Below, one piece after another: positions 7,550 through 22,500 of a stretch of 45,591 nucleotides of DNA. Where the stretch lies: positions 1 through 45,591 of the forward strand of contig MEPC01000034.1 in the NCBI GenBank assembly GCA_001769655.1, in the 5' to 3' direction. The stretch is from Bacteroidetes bacterium RIFCSPLOWO2_12_FULL_37_12 (GTDB lineage Bacteria > Bacteroidota > Bacteroidia > 2-12-FULL-37-12). Made by a program: the position numbers and the translations under genes. Every line of letters begins with the position of its first letter. Position 1 is the stretch's first letter. Below the pieces are notes generated by a model. That model was not told the origin of the DNA. It searched no databases and worked only from the letters and a program-made list of their open reading frames with translations.

Positions 7550-10500
7550 CTATCTCAGCAAAGTAACTGACCCTGCCTTCACCTCTTTGTTTCCTCCTAC
7601 CCCTCTATACACAATCAACCAGATATAAACCCCTTGCGGTGCATCTGTGCCATCTTCCAACTTTCCATTCCATCCTTCATAAATGGTATTGGTCACTGCC
7701 ACTACTTTACCCCACCTGTCAAAGATGGTCATCTGGAATGATTCAATTCCATCTCCTTTGGCAAGGAACAGAGGATTTAATGTTCCCCCATCACTGCTGG
7801 GAGTAAATGCGTTAGGCACAAACATTACAAAGTCAGCTTCAATTTTAACCGTTGCACATGATTTATTATCGCAACCATTTTCGTCAATTACGGTGAGGCA
7901 GGAATTGAATTCTCCCGCTTTCTCATAAACGTGCTCGGAATGGTCATCTTGTGAACCGGAAATATTCACTAAAGTATCTACGGTTCCATCGCCATAATCC
8001 CATACCCATGTGGTAATATTACCCTGGCTGTTTTCTTCACTGCTGTTGATAAAGAATATTTTTGGGTCAAGTAAGGTGGTCTGCTCTGGCGAAGGTGCAT
8101 ATACCGATTTTACTTCAGCGTATTGTGTGAAGGTAACAGTATCTAAAAGTGTACATCCTGCACCATCGGTAACTTTTATCAGATAATCTCCTGCTTTCGC
8201 CCTAAACGAAGTATCTTTTCCCTGAACGTTTTCAAATGAACTGTCATTTACCGATGTCCAGCTATAACTGAATGGAACACCTGCACCACCCAATACATTG
8301 ACCTCCGCCTGACCATCGTCTCCATAACAAACCGTGGCAGGTTTAATTACATCAAGTACAAGTTCCGGAAACTCCGATACAGTTATCATCTGTGAAGATG
8401 CAATACACTCTCCTTTTCCTCCTATGGTATCTTTTACAAGAAGCTGATAAACTCCGGCGTAAGCAGTCAATACGTTAGTATTTCCTCCTACTCCGGTTCC
8501 TTCCCTTGACCACGAATAGGTGAATATACCAGAACCACCATTAACCGTTGCGGTTAATTGAGTGGGATAACCAAAGCAAACAGTAGGTGGTGTATCAATG
8601 CTCACCTGGATGGAATCGTTTTCTCCAACCACTATGGTTGTATCATCTTTACATCCGAATTTATCTTCTACATAAACCTGATATACTTTGTCGCCTTTGC
8701 ACCATATAGTTGGTGTGGTTTCGCCGGTATTCCATGAATAAGTGAACGGACTACTTCCTCCGGTTACGGAAGCATTAACAGTGGCACTATCTTTATAGCA
8801 TACTATTAATGCAGAAGGTTCAATGTGTGCATCGAATTGCGGATTATCATAAATTACTGCATTGACCGTTACAAAGCATCCTCCTGCATCCGTGACCGTA
8901 ACCGTGTAGGTTCCTGAACTTAATCCTGTTACCGTTGGCGTAAACTTAGGAGGCGTTGTGCTCCAGCTATAGTTATACTGTGGAGTGCCACCCTGTGCCA
9001 CAACAGTGGCGGTGCCCGTTGAAAATCCATTACATACTGTATCCTGCGACACATCCAAATCTATCAAAGCGCTTAATCCTTCGGTTGGTTCAGATATATC
9101 CACATTGTCTGACCAACTGCACCCTTTATTATCTCTGACTACCAACGTATAGGTTCCGGCAATCAAATTACTGAAGCTTGGATTACTTCCAAATACAACA
9201 CCATCTTTAGAATACTGATATGGTTTTGAACCTCCGGTGGCGCTTACAATGATCTCTCCGGTTGCCTGGCCTTTACAGAACACATTTGTTTGTGTTTTGT
9301 TTGCCGTTAATAATTGCGGTTCTCCAACCTCAACTCCTAAAGTAGCAGTACATCCCTTTGTATCTGTTACTGTCACTGAATACAAGTCCGCAGGTATATT
9401 TGCGTTAGTGCTACTGGTACCTCCATTATTCCAACTATAAGTATAAGGAGATGATCCTCCGGCAACACTAAGTATTATATTACCGGTAGAATTTCCTTTG
9501 CAATCTGCCGAATCATTTTTCGCTACCGTTATCACAATAGGAGTGGGTTCCGTTACAATTATATTGCTGGTAGAATCTTTACATCCATTAACATCAGTGA
9601 CCACTAATTTGTAAGTTCCTGCTTTTATATTGGTTATATCCTGAACCTGTAAGTTAGAACCACCCTTCCATTGATAGGTGTAAGGTGCAGTGCCACCAAA
9701 TATGCTGACATCAATGGTGCCGTCAAATCCACCGTTACAACTGACATCTGTTTTCACATTGGTTGTCGAAAGTTTCAGTGCCGGTTGAGTAAGAGTGATG
9801 GATGTATCAAACGAACATCCGTTTTTGTCTGTGACCGTCAGATTGTAAAGTCCTGCTTTAATGTTGTTGCGGTCTTCGGTGGCAACAGCATCATTCCATA
9901 AGAACGAATACGGTGTCACTCCTCCTACCACTGTTACATCTACGGAACCATCAGAGCCGCCAAAACATTTTACGTTGCTCTGAGTGTAGCTGAACTGCAT
10001 GATAAGCGGTTGTGTAATAATTATCGCCTTGCTTGCTGAACAATTATTATTGTCTGTTACAGTTACAGTATAGACACCAGCGCTCAGGTTTGAAATGTTT
10101 TGAGTAACCAGACCACCATTTGACCATGCAAATGTATATGGGAACGTCCCCCCCGTTACTTTCAGATTAATGATACCCGTGGCTCCTCCGTTACATTTAA
10201 CGTGAGTTACAGAAACCGTATCCACTGCCAGCGCGGCAAGCGGTTGCGCAATAGTAACTACTTGTGTGGCACTACATCCGATGATGGCATCCGTAACTGT
10301 TACCGTATAGGAACCGGCAAGTAATGTATTTGGATCTTCCGCCAGGAAATTGTTTGACCAGCTATGCGCGTAAGGCGCTGTTCCGCCTGTTACTGTAAGA
10401 TCTATAGAACCATTTGCATTTCCAAAACAATCCACATCTACTTTTGTATTGGTTAGAACAAGTTGTGGATCCACAAAAATCTTAACCGAATCAACAGCGG

Positions 10501-13500
10501 TACAATTTAACTGGTCTTTCACCTGAATTTTGAAAGTTCCCGTGGTACTAAATGTACGGATAGGATTGTTTGAGGAATTATCTAACCATTTGAAAGTATA
10601 AGCAGGATTTCCCAGATTGCCAACAGCCGTAAGTGTCACTGTTTGACCAAAGCAAAGATTAGTATCTCTGCCTGCCTCTACGGTTAACGTGCTAACTTCT
10701 GAAATTACCTCTGCCTGATCCGAAATTTCACAACCTAACGAGTCTCTTACTGTCAACGTATAAATTCCTGGTTCTGCATTAGCGTAAATCAACTCCGTCA
10801 CTGAACCATTCAACACTCCATTGCTATCCCATTTCATGGTTAACGGACCTGTGCCACTCGTAACCGTTCCGGTTATAGTTGCAAGATTTCCGCATTGTAC
10901 AGTTTGATCTGCTCCGGCGCTGATTACCAATGGTGCCATTTCGCGTACTGTCAGTACACCTGTTTTTATGCAACCATCCATGTCTCTTCCGGTTAAAATG
11001 TACGTACCTGCTGGTTTTGTGATGGTCGCTGTAATTTCACCGCTGTCCCATTGGTATGAATAAGGTGGCGTTCCTCCGCTTACTAATACAGAACTGGTCG
11101 CGGTTTGACCGTTGCAAACAACTTCTTTCACATTGGTCATAGTTAAAGTTGTTGGAACATCAAATACCGTTGTTGCATCCGTGACTACACATCCCTTGCT
11201 ATCCGTTACCGATAAGGTATAAGTGCCAAAAGATACATTGTTGTTAAACTGGTTTGCCACTCCATTACTCCAGCTAAATGTGTAGGGCGATGTACCACCC
11301 GAAGCATCTCCATCCAGATTAACTAAGGAACCGCATTTTACAGAATCATCTATACCGGCATCAGCTATCAACTGTGTGGGCTCTGTAATTATTACGCTCT
11401 TTGTAATCTGGCAATTTGGCGCTTGGGTCATTGAAATTACACAAGAATATGTACCGGCAATTTTTCCACTTATGGAGTCAATGGTTTCATTACCCGGTGA
11501 CCAATCATAAGTGAAAGGTCCTGGAACTCCGCTCACTGTAACTTTTGCAGACCCATCGTTTCCTCCAAAACAACTCACGTTCTTCTGCGTGGTGCTTGCA
11601 GTCATGTTAAAGACAGTCACAACCGCTGAATCCTTTACAGTCGGGCATGCGAGCTGTGATGTATCAGTTACTGTTACGATGTATGCTTTAGTAACAGGAG
11701 TGTTTACCGTAAACGGTCCCGGCTTATTATCAATCAATGCAGGGTCACCGCTCCATGTCCATATAAATTTACCTAACCCATCCGGTCTGGTTATACTGAA
11801 CAAACCTACGGTAGCATTTGCACCCGGACATACCGTTACATCCGGTAGCATATTAATGGTAATGGGCTTACAAGCTGTTGCTTCGCATTCAACAGGAGTT
11901 GAAGCAGGTCCTTCTTCCGGACATGTACCGGCTCTTACTGCGTGCACCTGAATAGTCATTTTATCTCCGGGATTTTTACCATTTTCGGTATGAGTTAATA
12001 AACCCGATGCAGGTACCCATCCAAATCCAAAATTAACCTCATAACCTGTGGCGCCCGTCACCGCTGTCCATGTCCATGTGATTGAAATAGCAGTTGAAAC
12101 TCCGCAAGAAACAACCGGTGTTCCCAATGCAGGTGTAAAATTCACCACCATTTGGTCCGGACAACCCGTGTGAGTATAGGTATAGGTTTTAGGACCGCTT
12201 AATCCGGTTGGGTCAACCTGTCCTGTTGAGGCATTTAGTATTCCGGGTCCAGACCATGTGCCACCCGCTGGTGATGCAAGTGGTAATGTGAATATTCCTG
12301 AACTTACACAATAATCCATTGTATCACTGCCCGCCACTGCGCCTGTTACAATTAAATTAGCAGTATCGGAACAAGCGCCAACTGTATAAATCAGTTTGTG
12401 TGGGATGCCGGAAGTCACAGTCCATGGAGTATTTACAACATCCAATGTGTCACCAGGCAATAAAACAACGCCAGCCGAGCCGGTCCAAATTCCTCCGGCA
12501 GGTGCGCCCGTTAGTTTCACTTTTAATACTTGTGTTTTGCAGAAATCCCTATCACTACCTGCATCTACAACTGCCGGTGAAGTAATCGTTACCACTTTCT
12601 GCGGCGCTGTGCATGCATTTGCATCCCTCATATCAATGGTAAATGTATTGGCACTTAATCCTGCAAACGAAAGTCCGCTCTGGAAAGCGCCACCGTTTAT
12701 GCTTACCATGTACGGTGCCACTCCGCCTGCTCCCACAGTATCAATGGTAATGGAAGCATCTGAACTAGTATTGCAAGTAGCATCTATCTGGCTTGTTGTT
12801 ATGGTGATAGCCGGACAAAGAGCCGCTGTGCAGGATGTGTTTGCTGTTAATGCCCCGCAATTACCACCCGTTCCTCTTACATAAAGCGTTTTAGTCTGAC
12901 CAACTGTAAGACTATCAATAGTGTGATTGGTTTGACCTGCGTTTGTCGTTATCCAGTTTAATCCACCATCTTCACTGACTTCGTATCCGGTGGCATTTGG
13001 AACTGTAGTCCATCCAAAAGTTACGAAGGTCATACCTACTGATGAACAACTGATAGTTGGAGCCGCTAATTGGTCTTCTCTGTTAACCGTTACGGTATCT
13101 TGGTTTTTGCAACCTGTTGCATCGGTTCCATAGACAATATATGTTCTCGCTACCGATAAACCTGATGTTGTAAACGGGTTACCTGTAAAGATAATTGTTG
13201 CAGGAGCAGTCATCCTTGCCCACTCATAAGTTGTAGCTCCGGTAGCGGTTATGATTGCAATAGTACCAGAACAACTATCAATATCATTACCAGCACTAAC
13301 TGCAGGTATAGGAATCACGGTAACCGGTATAGTTACAAATGTATCTCGTGAACATCCGTCTTTCACAAAAACCGTGTAGGTAATATCTGATGAAGGTGAA
13401 GCAATCGGATTTGCTATACTTGAATCCGATAGTCCCGTTGCAGGATCCCAGCTAAAGGTGTAAGTTCCATTTCCACCGGTGGCACTGGCTGTAAGAGTGG

Positions 13501-16500
13501 CACTGCTACCTTTACAAATCGTGGCGGTGAGTGGTGACACAAATGGACTAATAACCGGAAATACTGTTACCGCAATGGTTTTCTTTGTAACCGGACAATT
13601 GAGCTGGCTGGAGTCAGTAACAAACACATCATAATTAGTAGAACCTGTAGGCGTAACTGTATGAGGTCCTATAGTTCCTGGTAACCCGCCGCTCCATGAA
13701 TAACTGAACGGTCCTGCAGTGCCAGCAACAGAGGTTACGCCTATATCTGTTGATTGACCATTGCAAATACTTGGGTCTGGTGTTGTGGATACTAACACCG
13801 CAATACAGTTATTTGCACAACAAGTGGCTGGGTCAGAAGTAGGTCCTACGTCACAAGGCAAGGTACCTATGGCTCTTACTACCATCGTAGTGCAAGCATT
13901 TTCTACCATACCGGAAATACTATATTTTAAGTTGGCACCATTACTAGCCCATGTTCCTCCATTATCAAAACTTATCTCATAAGATGTGGCTCCTGGTACA
14001 GCATCCCATACAAATTCTACACTGCTGGTTGTGGATGTACCGCAATTTACTACCGGTTTATCGGGATAATTATTTACAGTAACGAGCACTTCATCTGATG
14101 CATCTGGAATTGAGCAACCATCTTTTAAATATACAGTGTAAGTTGTAGTGACAGCAGGAGTTGCTACAGGATTTTGCTTAGTAGGATCATCTAACCCGGT
14201 AACAGGAACCCAGCTATGGGTGTAGGTTCCATTCCCACCCGATGGCGTTGCATTTAATGTAGTTGGTTCGCCGTTACATATAATAACATCCCCGCTTGCA
14301 GATACTGAAAGAGGAGATAATGGTGTCACAGTAACAGTAGTGCTGGTTATGTTGGGGCAAGCATCGGTTATATAAACGGTATATAACGTAGTCACTGCAG
14401 GAGTTGCGGTGACAGTTTCATCCAATGGGAAATCGAGCCCTAAGTTTGGCGCCCATGAAAAATTATAAGGCGCTGAACCACCGCTTGCACTGGCTATGAG
14501 TACAGTACTCCCACCACTGCATATTGTTGCATCAGCGATTGGAGTGGCAACTAACGGAGCGCCTACTGTTACTTTAACAGTATCTCTGCCTTCCGGTGAG
14601 CAACCATCGTTCACATATACAACATACGTAGTAGTTACTGCGGGATTTGCTATGGGTTTATCAATATCAATTGCACTTAAACCGGTAGCTGGAGCCCACG
14701 AATAAACATAAGTATCTCCGTCTCCACCGAATACTGTGGCATTAAGTTGCGTAGAGTCACCACTGCATATACTCAGGTCAGCTCCAGTATTTACTGTCAA
14801 TGGCGGATTAACCGTCACTACAACATTTGCATTTGCCTCAGGCGAACATCCTCCATCGCCCACATAAACGATATAGGTGGTTGTTGCCGATGGAGAAGCG
14901 GTTGTAATGTTCAGCAATGGGCTATCTACAGTTCCACCACCTGAAGCTGTCCAACTATACGTAAACGCACCGCCACTGCCGCCGGAAGCTGATGCTGAAA
15001 GTGTCACGCTTTGTCCAATGCAAATAGTGGTAGGATTAGCAGTTGCAGTCGGTGCAATTGCCGGTGTCACTGTAACTGTGACACTGTCTTTGGCTTGTTT
15101 CGAGCAACCATCGTCAACAAACAATGTGTAAACTGTTGTTGTAGTTGGAGAAGCCACCGGGCTTGCAATTAATTGATTGCTCAATCCTTGTGAAGGTATC
15201 CAGCTATAGGTATAAGTTAAATTGCCTCCGGAGACAACAGGACTTAATGTTGTACTCTTGCTATTGCATATTGAAACATTTGGACCAGCATCCACATTAA
15301 TTGGTGTGAGAACTTTTACAGTTGAAACTGCTTGAACTGTGCCGCATGCAAGTGCTCCTAGATCTGTTACAATGACTGTATATACTTTAGTAACTCCTGC
15401 TCCCGGGTTCACAAAGGAAGGTCCTACGGTGGTTCCGAGACCATTATCCCAAGCGTATGTATAGTTGCCGGTACCACCTGCAACGCCCAATACTTGTATT
15501 TTTGCTAATCCCTGGTCACAAATTGTTGTATCTGGATCGGCTGTTACAGTGACAATTATTGGAGAACAGTTTATTGAAAAGCATGTTTTTGAAACGGGTT
15601 GACTATACACACAGCTTCCTGCCTGCTTTGCTCTTACAGTTAATGTCAACGCTTCCGAAGGTAAAAGACCGGTAGTATCCTCATCTAATCCTAAATCACC
15701 ATCCTCGGGAATGAACCATGTAGTTCCACCATCACGACTATATTCATAGCCGGTGGCACCCGTTACAGGATTCCATACCCATTGTATGCTTGAAATAGTA
15801 GTTGTTCCGCAATTCACCACCGGATCTGCTGGGTAATCTTCCACTGTCACTGTCACTGATTTGGTCTGCTCCGGTGAACAGCCATCGTTTACATAGACAG
15901 TATAAGTTGTGGTTGTAGTAGGATTCGCAACAGGATTTGCAATGTTATTCGCAGAGAGAGTTGCCGCTGGATCCCAACTGAATGAATAAGGTCCGCCATT
16001 TCCTCCAACTGCACTGGCAAGAAGAGAAGTAGCATCTCCGTTGCAAATAGTTACATCCGGACTAATGCTCGGAACAATATCGGTGCTCACCGTAATGGTA
16101 ACAACCGCCTGTACTGCCGGTGAACAACCGTCGGTAATTTCAACCGTGTATGGGGTAGTAAACGCAGGGCATGCGCTTGGATTTGCGACAAAGCCGTCCG
16201 ACAAACCTGTTATGGGGAACCATGAATAAGTGTAAGGTCCGCCATTTCCACCGCTTGGAGTAGCTAACAGTGTAGCACATTGACCTAAACAAATAGTACT
16301 TGGAGCAATTGCACCTGGATCTATGGGCGGCAGGATAGTAACCGTCACAGAGTCCATTACAGAAGGCGAGCATCCATCTCCTATGGTCACATAATATTTT
16401 TTAGTAGCGGCTGGGGTCACATCAGTGGTCTGGCTAACCGGGTCAGAAATATCCCCTGTAAATGGAGACCAGAAATACGTATAGGGTCCTCCATTGCCTC

Positions 16501-19500
16501 CCACCGCACTTGCCGATAATGTTACAGTGCCACCGGTGCAGGTTGTCTGGTCTGCCCCTGCATCCGGAGTTATCACCGGTGTGAGATTAATCTGAACAGT
16601 GCCACTAACCTGTGGTGAACATCCATCATTTACATACACGGTATAGAGAGTAGCCACTGTTGGGTTTACAGTAGGATTATCCGACGCTTGACCGGATACA
16701 ATGCTTACCGCCGGAGCCCATGAATATGTATAAGGTCCGCCATTTCCACCGCTTGGTGTCACCAATAGTGTGGTGGTGGCTGAATTACATATTGTCTGAA
16801 GCGGGCTCATCACCAAACTTATAGCAGGATTCACAGTTACTATTACATCGTCATTCGCTGTTCCAGAGCATCCATCCGTTACATAGACAGTATAGGTGGT
16901 TGTGCTTGCCGGGGTGGCATCAGGGCTTTTTATGGATGCATCATTCAACCCGGTCGGCGTTACCCATGAGTAAGTGAAAGGTCCGCCGTTTCCGCCTGTT
17001 GGTTCTGCGTTTAATGGAGTACTTTGACCTGCACAGATTGTTACATCACTACCGGCATCAACAGTAAGTTGTGGGTTTACATTTACCGTCATGTCATCAG
17101 TGTCACTGCAACTTCCTATAGAAACTGTTACCGTATAGGTTGTGTTTGTTGTAGGATTCACCACAATACTGTCGGTAGTGGCGCCTGTATTCCAACTGAA
17201 CGTTGTTCCGCCGGTTGCTTTTACTGAGATGGTTTGACCATAACAAATTGTTCTGTCCGGTCCTGCGTCTGCAACCACATCGCTGACGGTTACATTTCTG
17301 TCGTCAGAACATCCAAGCAAAGTATAACGAACTACGTGAACACCTGCTGTTGCAATTGCCGGGTCAAAGGTTCCGTTCACAGCATCGGTTATTGGGGTAG
17401 GAATTGAAAGAGATGCCCATGTTCCACCAGGTGTGCTGGATACTAAATTGAATGGCGCTTGTGTTAAACAAACTGTTGTATCCACACCCGCATTTGGAAG
17501 TGCATTCACCGTTATTTGTTTAGTGTCACTGCATGCTCCTACAGTATAAGTAATTATCTTGATACCAGCGCCTGCAAGGGCAGGGTCAAAGTTGCTTCCT
17601 GAAATTCCAGCTCCTGACCATGTTCCTCCCGCTGGACTCATTCCTGAAAGTGCAAACGCAATATCAGAAATACATACGGTTTCATCCGTTCCTGCATCTG
17701 GCATGGCATCAATTTTTACAACTACCTGGTCGCTGGCAGGTGAACACTCGCCATTGCTTACTGTCATGGTAAGAGTGACACTTCCTGTTTCACCAACACC
17801 GGGAGTATATATAGGATCATCAATGGTAGCATCGCTAAACGTTCCTGTTCCACCGGTCCATAACACTGTTCCGTTTGCAGAAGTTCCATCAAGAGAAATA
17901 ATGCTTCCTATACAAACTGCGGCTGGGTCCGTGCCTGCATTTGCCGTTGGTTTTGCAGTGACATTGATGTCAACAGTACTTGTAACCACTCCGCAAGGAG
18001 CTACCCCCGTAACAGTTATAGTTAGTGTCACTGGTGTAGTTGAATTAACAGAAGCCGTGTAGGTTGGAGTGGCTATGGTTGCGTTACTGAATGTACCCAG
18101 TGGGTCACTTGAAGTCCAAAGAATTGTTCCATTGGTTGCAGTGCCATTTAATGCTGTGGTAGTGCCACCTTGACAAATAGCGGCAGGCGCTACTCCTGCG
18201 CTTGCAGTGGGCGCCTGATTTACTGTAACCGTTGTGTTGCCTGTTACATTCGGGCATGCAGGATCTTGTCCTGAGTCATCTACTGTCACTGAATAAATAG
18301 TAGTTGTAGCTGGTGATACAGTATGAGGTCCGGCATTAGCGGGCAAGCCGTTATCCCATGCATAAGTAAATGGACCTGTTCCTCCTACAACTGAAGCAGT
18401 AATACTTGTGCTGGTGCCTGAGCAAATTGTAGTGGGTGGAGTTACTGAAACTGTATATGCAGTGCAATTAATTGCAGTGCATGTTGTTGTTCCAATTAGT
18501 GCGCCGCAACTTCCACCGATTGCCCGAACCTGAATAGTTTTGCTTTCGCCTAAGCTTAAACCGACTACATTATGATTTAACGGACCGGGAGATGCGGGAT
18601 TCCATGTTACACCACCATCCAAACTAACTTCATAGCTGTTAGTACCTGCGGCATCATTCCAATTAAATTCAATGGATGATGTTGTTGTAGTACCACAATT
18701 CACCGTAGGTGCATCCAATGCTTCATTAATTACTAAGTTTACATTGTCAACCGCATCGGTGCAAGGTGCATTGCTTACGGTCATCGTCAAAGTAATAGTC
18801 CCATTTTCAACACCTGAATTATACGTTGGGTCATCTGTGTTTCCACCGATAAATGAACCAGTTCCTCCACTCCACACTATAGTGCCATTCGTTGAAGTTC
18901 CATCAAGTATTGCCGATTGACCTTCGCATATTGTGGCTGGGTCTGTACCTGCATCAGCCGTTGGTTTCGCTTTCACATCAATGTTCACCTGGTCAGTGGC
19001 ATCAGGACATGGTGCCGCAGAAACAGTCATGGTCAGTGTAATAGTTCCTGATTCGGTTGCGAAGGAATTATAATCCGGTGTTGCTGTAGTGCCATTGGTA
19101 ATAGTTCCTGAACCACCTGTCCATGTGATAGTGCCATTAGCCGCAGTACCTGAAATGGATACAGAACTCCCTTGGCAAATAGGTCCTTTGTCAGCACCTG
19201 CATTTGCTACGGGCGCTGGTATAAATGTTACCGTTACATTATCAGTTGCAGTGCCACAAGTACCGGCGCCCGTAACTGTAATGGTAAGTACCACAGGTCC
19301 GGTTTCGCCGGCAAGTGGTGTATAGGTTGGAGAAGCAGTCAAACCGTTTGTAAACGACCCGCCACCGGTAGAATTCCATGAAATTGTACCATTGGTAGCG
19401 GTACCTGTAGGATTTACGGGCGTTCCCTGACAAACAGCCGCAGGATCTGCTCCGGCATCTGCAGTTGGCGCTGATTGTACGATTATTTCTTTCGTATCAT

Positions 19501-22500
19501 AACAATCTTTATTGCCTCCATTTGGATGGGTGTATGTTAATGTGAATGTTCCTGCACCAGTGACAGATGGATCAAATGTACCGTTAAGTCCGTTTGTAAT
19601 TCCTGGTCCGCTCCATGTCCCTCCCGATGGGGTAGCAGGATTGGTAACTTGCAAATCAAACGGTGCACTGGTGGCACAAACTGTTTCATCGGGTCCTGCA
19701 TTAGGATTGGCAAACACAGTCATGTCTTTACTGTCCTGGCATCCGTTTACACCAAAATAAGTCAACGTAAATGTTCCCACACCTGAAACAGCGGGGCTAA
19801 AAGTTCCATTTGCGGCATCTATGATTCCTGTTCCTACCCATGTTCCACCAACTGGAGTACCTGCTATGACATTTTTAGGTGCATCCAGAGCGCACATGAA
19901 TTCATCTACCTGGGCATTAGGACTTTCATTTACCGTAACATCTTTTGTGTCACTGCAACCATTCAGGGTGTAGGTAAGAGTATGAGATCCTAATCCTGCC
20001 AAAGAAGGACTAAAGGTGCCATTAATGGCATCTGTAATACATGCGCCACAAGTAGCTGTCCATGTGCCACCTGCAGGTGTTGCAATAATAACATTAAACG
20101 GTACAGCTTCAATGCAAACAGTTTCATCAATCTGAGCGTCAGGTGTTGGATTCACATTAATAGTAACTGTTGCTGTTTGTGTAGGACATGTTAATTGTCC
20201 GTCATCCGTTACGGTCACTGTATAAGTTGTAGTACTTACCGGTGACACTGTAACCGGTCCGGCTGTAGTAGCTCCACTTGACCATACATAAGAGAAGGGT
20301 CCGACACCACCCGCTGTAGTAGCGCTGATATCCGTACTTCCAGAATTACAAATTGTGCTCAACGTGGCGCTGGCTGAAGGCGTGAATGCTATACAAGGAT
20401 TAGCAGTGCAGGATTTACTGCCATCCGTAATGGGGCAAGTTGAACCGTTTGCCTTAACAACAAGCGTATGCGTTGAACCTGCGATTAAACTACTCATAGT
20501 GTGTTGCAACACTCCATTTGCGGCTATGAAAGGTCCGCCGTCTTCAGAGACAGTATATCCGGTTTCATCGGCAACAGCAGTCCACGTAAAGAGTATCGTT
20601 TCCTGCGTGGTTGTACTGCAAACGACTGCTAAAGGTGTATTGGCGGCAGGATTGCTCAGTGTCACTCCCCCTGTTACAGAACATGCTTTGGAATCAGAAA
20701 CGGTGACAGTATGTGCACCTGCGCCAAGACCTGTAGCTATCGCTAAGGTCTGACCATTATCCCAGACATACGAATAAGGAGAAGTTCCTCCTGATGCAGA
20801 AACCGTTGCAGAGCCATCGGTATTTCCATTACAGGTAGGATCAGTGCCGGCAAGTGTCACATTCACTGCCGTTGGAGCAGTAAGAGTAACATTAGCGGTT
20901 TTTAAACATCCTTTGGTATCCGTAATGGTTACCGTGTAAATGCCCGCCATTATTCCAGTAATAGTAGAAGTGCTTCCGCTATTGCTCCATGCATACGTAT
21001 ATCCCGGAGTGCCACCCAATACAGAAACCGATGACTGACCATCACTTCCTCCGTTGCAACTTGGCGGGGTGGGTGTGGTAGTGGCTGTAATCGCTGTGGG
21101 TTCTGTAACAACTATGGATGCACTTATCGTGCAGGATTTAGCATCCGTGACCGTAACTGTGTAGGTATTTGCTACAAGTCCTGTTGCAGTAGAAGTATTT
21201 TGTACAGGAGTGGTGCTCCATGCGTAAGTGTAAGGAGAGGTTCCGCCGCCTGCTGTAACTGTGGCACTTCCATCAAATCCAAGATTACAGGATGGTTCCG
21301 TCATTACAGTTGAAGCCGTTAACGCAGGGGGTTCGGTTAGTGTCACTGAAGCATTTGCCTGGCATCCGGTTGGGAGAGTGGCATCTGTAATGGTGCAGGT
21401 ATAAGTTCCCGCTGTTAAACCGCTAAGGGTTGTGGTTGTGGCACCATTTGACCATAAGTAAGTATATGGAGAAGTTCCACCGCTGGCTGATACAGTAGCC
21501 GAACCGTTAGTTCCGAGGTTGCAGGTAGGATTAGTGCCTGTAACGGTAATCGTTGGTGCCCCCAAATCATTTAGCGCAATATTGTTTGTAGCAGTACAGG
21601 TATTATTGTCTGTAACTGTAACAGTGTATGTTCCTGAAGCTAATCCGGAAATTGAAAGCGTTGCTCCTCCTGTATTCCAAATCTGAGTATAAGGTGAAGT
21701 TCCACCGGATATTGCTACCGTTGCTGTTCCATCGGCATTACCGCAAGTCGGATCCGCTTTGGTCATGGTAAGTGTCATTCCGCTTGGACTATTTAGTGTC
21801 ACAGATGCTGATTTTGTACATGAATTTGCATCGGTTACGGTCACAGTGTATGTTCCGGCTCCTATACTACAAATTGTTGCTGTTGTTTGCCCGCCGTTCC
21901 ATGCATACGTAAATGGGGATGTTCCACCGGAAGGTGTTGCTGTGGCACATCCATTTGTTCCGCCATTGCAATTCGGGTCAGTGCCGGAAGTTGAAACCGT
22001 AAGTGCGGCTGGGTCTGTTAATATTACATCCTCTGTAACTGTGCATGATTTAGTGTCTGTAACTGTCACTGTGTAAGTGCCCTGTCCAAAGTTTGTCGCA
22101 ATAGCACTTGTTTGACCGCCTGTCCAATTATATGAATATGGAGATGTTCCACCGGAAGGTGTTGCTGTGGCACTACCTGTTGTAGCGCTTGCACATCCGG
22201 GGTTAGTACCGGTTGCTGTAACCGAAAGTCCTGAAGGCGCAGATAAGGTGGCTTCTGCTGTGGCAGTACATGATTTTGAATCCGTAACTGTTACGGTGTA
22301 AGTACCTGCAGTTATTCCACTCGCAACGGCTGTAGTAGCGCTACTTGACCATAAGTAAGTGTATGATGGCACTCCGCCAATAGGTGAAGCAGTGGCACTA
22401 CCATCGTTACTTGTACTGCAAGCCGGGTCAACTTTAGAAGTGGTAACAACTATTGCTGTTGGTTCTGAAAGCGTCACACTTGCCGATGCTGAGCATGACT